DNA of 64,000 nucleotides from Streptomyces sp. 378 (lineage in GTDB: Bacteria; Actinomycetota; Actinomycetes; Streptomycetales; Streptomycetaceae): the NCBI RefSeq assembly GCF_030124145.1, contig NZ_JASKMS010000001.1:496001-560000 (forward strand). The letters are read 5' to 3'. The position numbers and the translations under genes were made by a program. Shown piece by piece: positions 60,396 through 64,000 of the stretch. The notes under the pieces were generated by a model. The model saw only the letters and a program-made list of their open reading frames with translations. It did no database searches and was not told the origin of the DNA. How positions within the stretch are numbered: the stretch's first letter is position 1; the number at the start of each line of letters is the position of its first letter.

Positions 60396-61543
60396 CCGTG
60401 CGTGCCCCCCTCCGGCTCGGTGTCGGCCTCGGCCGCCAGCTCGGCCCGCAGCTGGTCCCGCTGTTCGCGCAGGTGCGGGGTCGGCTCGGCGTACACGTGG
60501 CCGAACAGGTCCATCGGGTCGAGCACCGGGTCCTGGTTCATGTGCTCGCGCAGGGCCGCGGCCATGGTCTCGGCGTCCTGGCGGGCGGCCTCGACGCCGG
60601 CCTCGTCGAGCAGGCCCCGCTCGGTCAGTTCGCGCTCCAGCAGCCGGATCGGGTCGTGCTCGCGCCAGGTCTCGACCTCGGCGTCGCCGCGGTAGCGGGT
60701 CGCGTCGTCGGCGTTGGTGTGGGCGTCGACGCGGTAGGTGATCGCCTCGACGAGAGTGGGGCCGCCGCCGGCGCGGGCGCGGCGTACGGCGTCGGAGAGC
60801 ACCTCGTGCACGGCGGCGGCGTCGTTGCCGTCGACCAGGCGGCCGGGCATGCCGTAGCCGACGGCCTTGTGGGCCAGCGACGGGGCCGCGGTCTGCTTGG
60901 CGAGCGGGACGGAGATCGCGAAGCCGTTGTTCTGCACGAAGAAGACCACCGGGGCCTGCCAGACGGCGGCGAAGTTCAGCGCCTCGTGGAAGTCGCCCTC
61001 GCTGGTACCGCCGTCGCCGACCATGGCCAGCGCGACCACGTCGTCGCCCTTGAGGCGGGCGGCGTGCGCGAGGCCGACGGCGTGCGGCAACTGGGTGGCG
61101 AGCGGGGTGCACAGGGGGGCGACCCGGTGCTCGTACGGGTCGTAGCCGGTGTGCCAGTCGCCGCGCAGCAGGGTGAGCGCCTCGACGGGGTCCACCCCGC
61201 GGGCCACCACGGCGAGGGTGTCGCGGTAGCTGGGGAAGAGCCAGTCCTGTTCCTCCAGCACGAGCGCGGCGGCGACCTCGCAGGCCTCCTGGCCGGTGGT
61301 GGAGGGGTAGACCGCGAGACGGCCCTGCTTGGTGAGGGCGGTGGCCTGCGCGTTGTAGCGGCGGCCCTTCACCAGCTGCGCGTACAGCGTCCGCAGCAGC
61401 TCGGGGTCGGCCTTCGCGGCCGCCCCGGTGCCCAGGACGCGGTACGGCTCCGCGTCGGGCAGCAGCGGCGCGGGATCCATGCGCGGCTGCCAGGCGGGCG
61501 GCGGGGTAGGCCGGTAAGCGCCCCGCTGCTCCATGACCGTCAT
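60392..61543 (-). CDS. bkdA2: Branched-chain 2-oxoacid dehydrogenase E1 alpha, second copy
   Basis: 383 residues from ATG 61543. TPP motif VGDGGTSEGDFHEALNFAAV, AVWQAPVVFFVQNNGFAIS, and the C-terminal loop YRVDAHTNADDATRYRGDAE. Lacks the Lys/Thr-rich start of the first copy. Divergent from the AsnC/Lrp regulator, across a 154-base gap with two inverted repeats. First gene of a compact three-gene operon with overlapping stops and starts. Confidence 0.93.
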   Translation of the reverse strand: MTVMEQRGAYRPTPPPAWQPRMDPAPLLPDAEPYRVLGTGAAAKADPELLRTLYAQLVKGRRYNAQATALTKQGRLAVYPSTTGQEACEVAAALVLEEQDWLFPSYRDTLAVVARGVDPVEALTLLRGDWHTGYDPYEHRVAPLCTPLATQLPHAVGLAHAARLKGDDVVALAMVGDGGTSEGDFHEALNFAAVWQAPVVFFVQNNGFAISVPLAKQTAAPSLAHKAVGYGMPGRLVDGNDAAAVHEVLSDAVRRARAGGGPTLVEAITYRVDAHTNADDATRYRGDAEVETWREHDPIRLLERELTERGLLDEAGVEAARQDAETMAAALREHMNQDPVLDPMDLFGHVYAEPTPHLREQRDQLRAELAAEADTEPEGGTHG

Positions 61544-61651
61544 GACGGCACCTCCTCGTGGGAGCGACTCGGAGAGGCACGTCGGCTGTGACGCGCCTCA
61601 CCTACCGATTGTTCGGTCGTCGGCACATTTTGGCTACGGGTGGCCCCAGGC

Positions 61652-61699
61652 TGTGGACAAACGGTTCTCCACAACCTGAGATGGACGCACTACGTCCAT
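61652..61699. promoter_or_regulatory. Two inverted repeats before and across the AsnC/Lrp start
   Basis: TGTGGA/TCCACA (61652-61657 and 61668-61673) and ATGGACG/CGTCCAT (61681-61687 and 61693-61699, five-base spacer). The second overlaps the start codon at 61698. Both are plausible operators for the divergent bkd operon and its regulator. Confidence 0.5.
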
Positions 61700-62219
61700 G
61701 GCAGAGAGGCGGGGGCGGGTGGCATCTGAACAAATGGCCGACGGACACGACGCCGGCGGTCCGCTGCCGCCGCCGCGGCCCCTGGACGCCATCGATCAGG
61801 ACATCCTGCGCATGCTCCAGGCGGACGGCCGTGCCTCGATACGGTCGGTCGCCGAGCGGGTCCACGTCTCGCGCGCCAACGCCTACGCCCGCATCAACCG
61901 GCTCGTCGAGGACGGGGTCATCCGTGGCTTCGGCGCCCGCGTCAACCACGAGCGGGCCGGTCAGGGCACGTCCGCGTACATCACGCTGAAGATCGTCCAG
62001 AACTCCTGGCGCACGGTGCGCGAGGCGCTCAGACAGCTGCCCGGTGCCTCCCACATCGCCCTGGTGGGCGGCGACTTCGACGTGCTGCTGCTGGTCCACG
62101 TGTCCGACAACCGGGCGCTGCGCGAGCTGGTGCTGACCCGGCTCCAGGCGATCCCCCAGGTGCTCAGCACGCGCACGCTGCTGGTCTTCGAAGAGGAGGA
62201 CCTGGAGCCGCAGGGGTGA
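61698..62219 (+). CDS. bkdR: AsnC/Lrp-family regulator of the bkd operon
   Basis: 173 residues from ATG 61698 (MAERRGRVASEQ; GTG or ATG starts slightly inside are alternatives). HTH at about 25-85 (LDAIDQDILRMLQADGRAS and IRSVAERVHVSRANAYARIN), then a RAM ligand-binding domain (TSAYITLKIVQN, HIALVGGDFDVLLLVHV). Divergent from bkdA2, exactly as Bkd regulators are in Pseudomonas and Streptomyces. Branched amino acids are the usual ligands. The name rests on this context. Confidence 0.88.
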   Translation: MAERRGRVASEQMADGHDAGGPLPPPRPLDAIDQDILRMLQADGRASIRSVAERVHVSRANAYARINRLVEDGVIRGFGARVNHERAGQGTSAYITLKIVQNSWRTVREALRQLPGASHIALVGGDFDVLLLVHVSDNRALRELVLTRLQAIPQVLSTRTLLVFEEEDLEPQG

Positions 62220-62235
62220 AGGGCCGCCGCGCCCG

Positions 62236-62394
62236 TCAGCTCGCGGGCCCCGCAACGCCGAGCGGCACCGCGGACACCACCGGGAGCAGCGCCCGTCCGA
62301 GCCCGGTGCCGGCCGCCGTCCGCGGTCCGCGCAGGGACCGGCGTGGCGGCGGCACCCAGGCGAGCACGAGCAGGCCAGCCGCCCAGAACAGCAC
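62236..62394 (-). CDS. Candidate short membrane peptide (52 aa)
   Basis: GTG 62394 to TGA 62236. Product begins VLFWAAGLLVLAWVPPP (one membrane helix) and ends VVSAVPLGVAGPAS. The third positions are GC-rich but there is no ribosome site, and the frame continues far upstream into TetR sequence, so the call is weak. It lies in a 252-base gap. Confidence 0.25.
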   Translation of the reverse strand: MLFWAAGLLVLAWVPPPRRSLRGPRTAAGTGLGRALLPVVSAVPLGVAGPAS

Positions 62395-62420
62395 GCCCGA
62401 GAGGCCACCGGGGCCGCCCC

Positions 62421-62497
62421 GGGGGCCGACGTCAAGGGGCCTTGCGCAGGCCTCCGAGGTGGGGGCCGACGTCAAGGGGCCTTGCGCAGGCCTCCGA
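62421..62497. repeat. 37-base direct duplication across the TetR stop
   Basis: Positions 62421-62457 and 62461-62497 are identical (37 bases, period 40). The second copy encodes the last residues of the TetR protein (GGLRKAP and stop) on the minus strand; the first is a duplicated copy beyond the stop. Confidence 0.9.
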
Positions 62498-63062
62498 AGG
62501 CCAGCCGTACCACCGCGTCGGCCACCTCGCGTTCGCTCATGCCACGGACGTCCGGCCGGTACCACTCGACGATCGAGTTGATCATGCCGAAGACCAGCCG
62601 GGTCACCAGCCGGACCTCTATGTCGGCGCGCACGTCCCCGTCCGCGGCGGCCGCCTTGAGCAGGTCGGACACGCGGTGGTCGAAGTCCCGGCGCCGCTCC
62701 AGGGCCCACCGTTCGGTGTCGGTGTTGCCCCGCACCCGCAGCAGGAGGGTCACGTAGGGCAGCTCGGTGATGAGCACCTCGACCATGCGGCGGACGACGT
62801 ACTCCAGGCGGTCGGCGGCGCGCCCCACGCGCGCGTGCTCCTCGTCCAGGATCCCGAAGAGACCGTCCAGCGCCCTGCTCACGGCCCGGCGCAGCAGCTC
62901 CTCCTTGCCGGACACGTGGTGGTAGATCGACGACTTGGAGATGCCGGCCGCCCGGGAGAGGTGCTCCATGGAGGTGCCGTCGTAACCGCGCTCGATGAAC
63001 ACCTGGACGGCGACGGACAGCAGCGTGTCCGGGGTGTAGGTGTCGCGCTTGGCGGTGGTCAT
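62472..63062 (-). CDS. TetR-family regulator
   Basis: 196 residues from ATG 63062. N-terminal HTH (TLLSVAVQVFIERGYDGTSM, SRAAGISKSSIYHHVSGKEEL) and helical ligand domain (YVVRRMVEVLITELPYVT, RLVFGMINSIVEWYRPD). The start overlaps the stop of the upstream 3-hydroxyacyl-CoA dehydrogenase (ATGA), so it is co-transcribed with it and probably controls that gene, with an acyl-CoA ligand as inference. The gene's last 26 bases are part of a direct duplication. Confidence 0.9.
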   Translation of the reverse strand: MTTAKRDTYTPDTLLSVAVQVFIERGYDGTSMEHLSRAAGISKSSIYHHVSGKEELLRRAVSRALDGLFGILDEEHARVGRAADRLEYVVRRMVEVLITELPYVTLLLRVRGNTDTERWALERRRDFDHRVSDLLKAAAADGDVRADIEVRLVTRLVFGMINSIVEWYRPDVRGMSEREVADAVVRLAFGGLRKAP

Positions 63063-64000
63063 GAGGCGGTGCCCTCCCGCGGGTCGGAGGCGTGGGCGTG
63101 GCGGTACAGCGCCAGGGACGGCGCGTAGCGTCCCGAGGGATCGCAGCGGTGGAGGTCGTCCAGGAGCGCGTAGGCCCAGGAACGGCCGAGCCGGCGGCTC
63201 CACTCGAAGGGGCCCAGGGGGTAGTTGACGCCCAGGCGCATCGCGGTGTCGATGTCCTCCTCGGTGGCCACGCCCTTGGCGACCGCGTCGTGCGCCAGAT
63301 CGATGATCCGCGCGACCGTGCGGGCGACGATCATGCCGGGCACGTCGCCGATGAGGCTGACCCGCTTGCCGAGCGCCTGGAAGAGGCCGGTGGCCTCGGC
63401 GAGGGTCTGCGGGGAGGTGTCCTGGGCGGCGGACAGGGCGATCCGGGTGGCCTTGCGGTAGTCGAGCGCGAGGTCGAAGTGGACGACGTCCCGGAACTCC
63501 ACGGCGGTCTGCCCGTCGGCCAGGACGAGCCGGCCGCCGCTCGGGAGCAGCAGACAGGCCCCCGCTTCCTCGTCGTCGTCCTCGTCGCGGACCGGGATGC
63601 CCGCCTCGCGGATCAGCGCGAGCAGCTCGGCCGCCGGGCCCAGGTCGCCCTCGGCGACGACGTACGCGGGCGGCTGCCGCTTCTCGGCGGTGTCCGGCTC
63701 GGGGCGTTCGGCCCCGTCCCGGTACGCGTACCAGCCCTGGCCGCTCTTGCGGCCGAGCCGGCCGGACTCGACCAGGCGCCGCTGGGCGAGGGACGGGGTG
63801 AAGCGCACGTCCTGGAAGAAGGCCTGCCAGACGGAGTGCGTGACGGACTCGTTGACGTCCTGGCCGATCAGGTCGGTCAGCTCGAACGCGCCCATCCGGA
63901 AGCCGCCCGACTCGCGCAGCACGGCGTCGATGGTGGCCGGGTCGGCGCCCTGCGCCTCGTAGACCGCGAAGGCCTCGGCGTAGAAGGGCCGCGCGATGCG
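63059..64000 (-). CDS. 3-hydroxyacyl-CoA dehydrogenase, N-terminus outside the window
   Basis: 313 C-terminal residues are visible; the Rossmann NAD domain is off the right edge. The first 3HCDH C-terminal domain has RPFYAEAFAVYE, GGFRMGAFELTDLIGQDVN and RLVESGRLGRKSGQGWYAY; a second follows after about 100 residues (GMIVARTVARIIDLAHDAVA, MRLGVNYPLGPFEWSRRLG). Two tandem C-terminal domains with an intervening insert indicate the long PaaH/PaaC-like form. Oxidises 3-hydroxyacyl-CoA with NAD in beta-oxidation or phenylacetate-type pathways. Operon with TetR downstream. Confidence 0.9.
   Translation of the reverse strand, partial: RIARPFYAEAFAVYEAQGADPATIDAVLRESGGFRMGAFELTDLIGQDVNESVTHSVWQAFFQDVRFTPSLAQRRLVESGRLGRKSGQGWYAYRDGAERPEPDTAEKRQPPAYVVAEGDLGPAAELLALIREAGIPVRDEDDDEEAGACLLLPSGGRLVLADGQTAVEFRDVVHFDLALDYRKATRIALSAAQDTSPQTLAEATGLFQALGKRVSLIGDVPGMIVARTVARIIDLAHDAVAKGVATEEDIDTAMRLGVNYPLGPFEWSRRLGRSWAYALLDDLHRCDPSGRYAPSLALYRHAHASDPREGTAS

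Overview
The window is about 72% GC, with third-codon-position GC close to saturation, frequent GTG and TTG starts, and Streptomyces-type gene families (tandem bkd clusters, PASTA-type kinase, Bpa proteasome activator, XRE/DUF397/ATP-binding sets). It reads as a Streptomyces chromosome core region. Two near-perfect parS sites (24158-24173 and 55156-55171) indicate the origin-proximal domain, and the gene order resembles what I remember of the S. coelicolor metG-aspS-bkd region. That species-level comparison is from memory, not computed.

Left part (1-17600): a two-gene membrane pair (TIGR03943-type protein and DUF318 permease); an HTH-TPR regulator divergent from a 50-residue exported peptide with a perfect inverted repeat between them; a SpoIIE-type phosphatase and unknown proteins; a MocR regulator divergent from an alpha/beta hydrolase across an 11-bp direct repeat; an endonuclease/phosphatase-fold protein; a Tat-exported PhoX-like phosphatase with a clear PHO box; a VWA protein with a very long Ala/Glu/Pro/Lys tract; metG; and a PH-domain protein.

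Accessory island (about 17604-22359): between the PH gene and aspS lies a patch of decay and cargo. It holds a broken DISARM-type drmD helicase, a broken XRE-DUF397 regulator, an intact anti-sigma-like ATPase, an HTH protein with a zinc-ribbon tail, and a translationally coupled pair made of a DUF6932-like nucleotidyltransferase-fold protein and an unknown 310-residue partner.

Middle (22360-40628): aspS, a PAS-GAF-SpoIIE-HATPase signalling protein, an anchored unknown protein, a pirin, an SseB-like protein, a lipoprotein intradiol dioxygenase, an acyl-CoA dehydrogenase, M18 aminopeptidase, small membrane protein, LOR/tubby-like protein, nitrilase-family amidase, mycothiol-dependent isomerase-like protein, methyltransferase, a GntR-MFS operon and a secreted D-Ala-D-Ala carboxypeptidase.

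Right (40870-64000): two complete branched-chain 2-oxoacid dehydrogenase E1alpha-E1beta-E2 operons (40870-44516 and 57919-61543) bracket two divergent Ser/Thr kinases, bpa, a PadR regulator, a quinone oxidoreductase, an ABC exporter, a K+ channel, moeA and a mobA-DUF6457 fusion. An AsnC/Lrp regulator is divergent from the second bkd operon. The window ends in a TetR gene and a truncated 3-hydroxyacyl-CoA dehydrogenase. The bkd complexes feed branched acyl-CoA starters into fatty acid and polyketide synthesis, so this end of the window is centred on acyl-CoA metabolism.

The best candidates for undescribed biology are the HTH-TPR/exported-peptide pair (1682-3306) and the coupled nucleotidyltransferase-like pair in the island (20632-22145).
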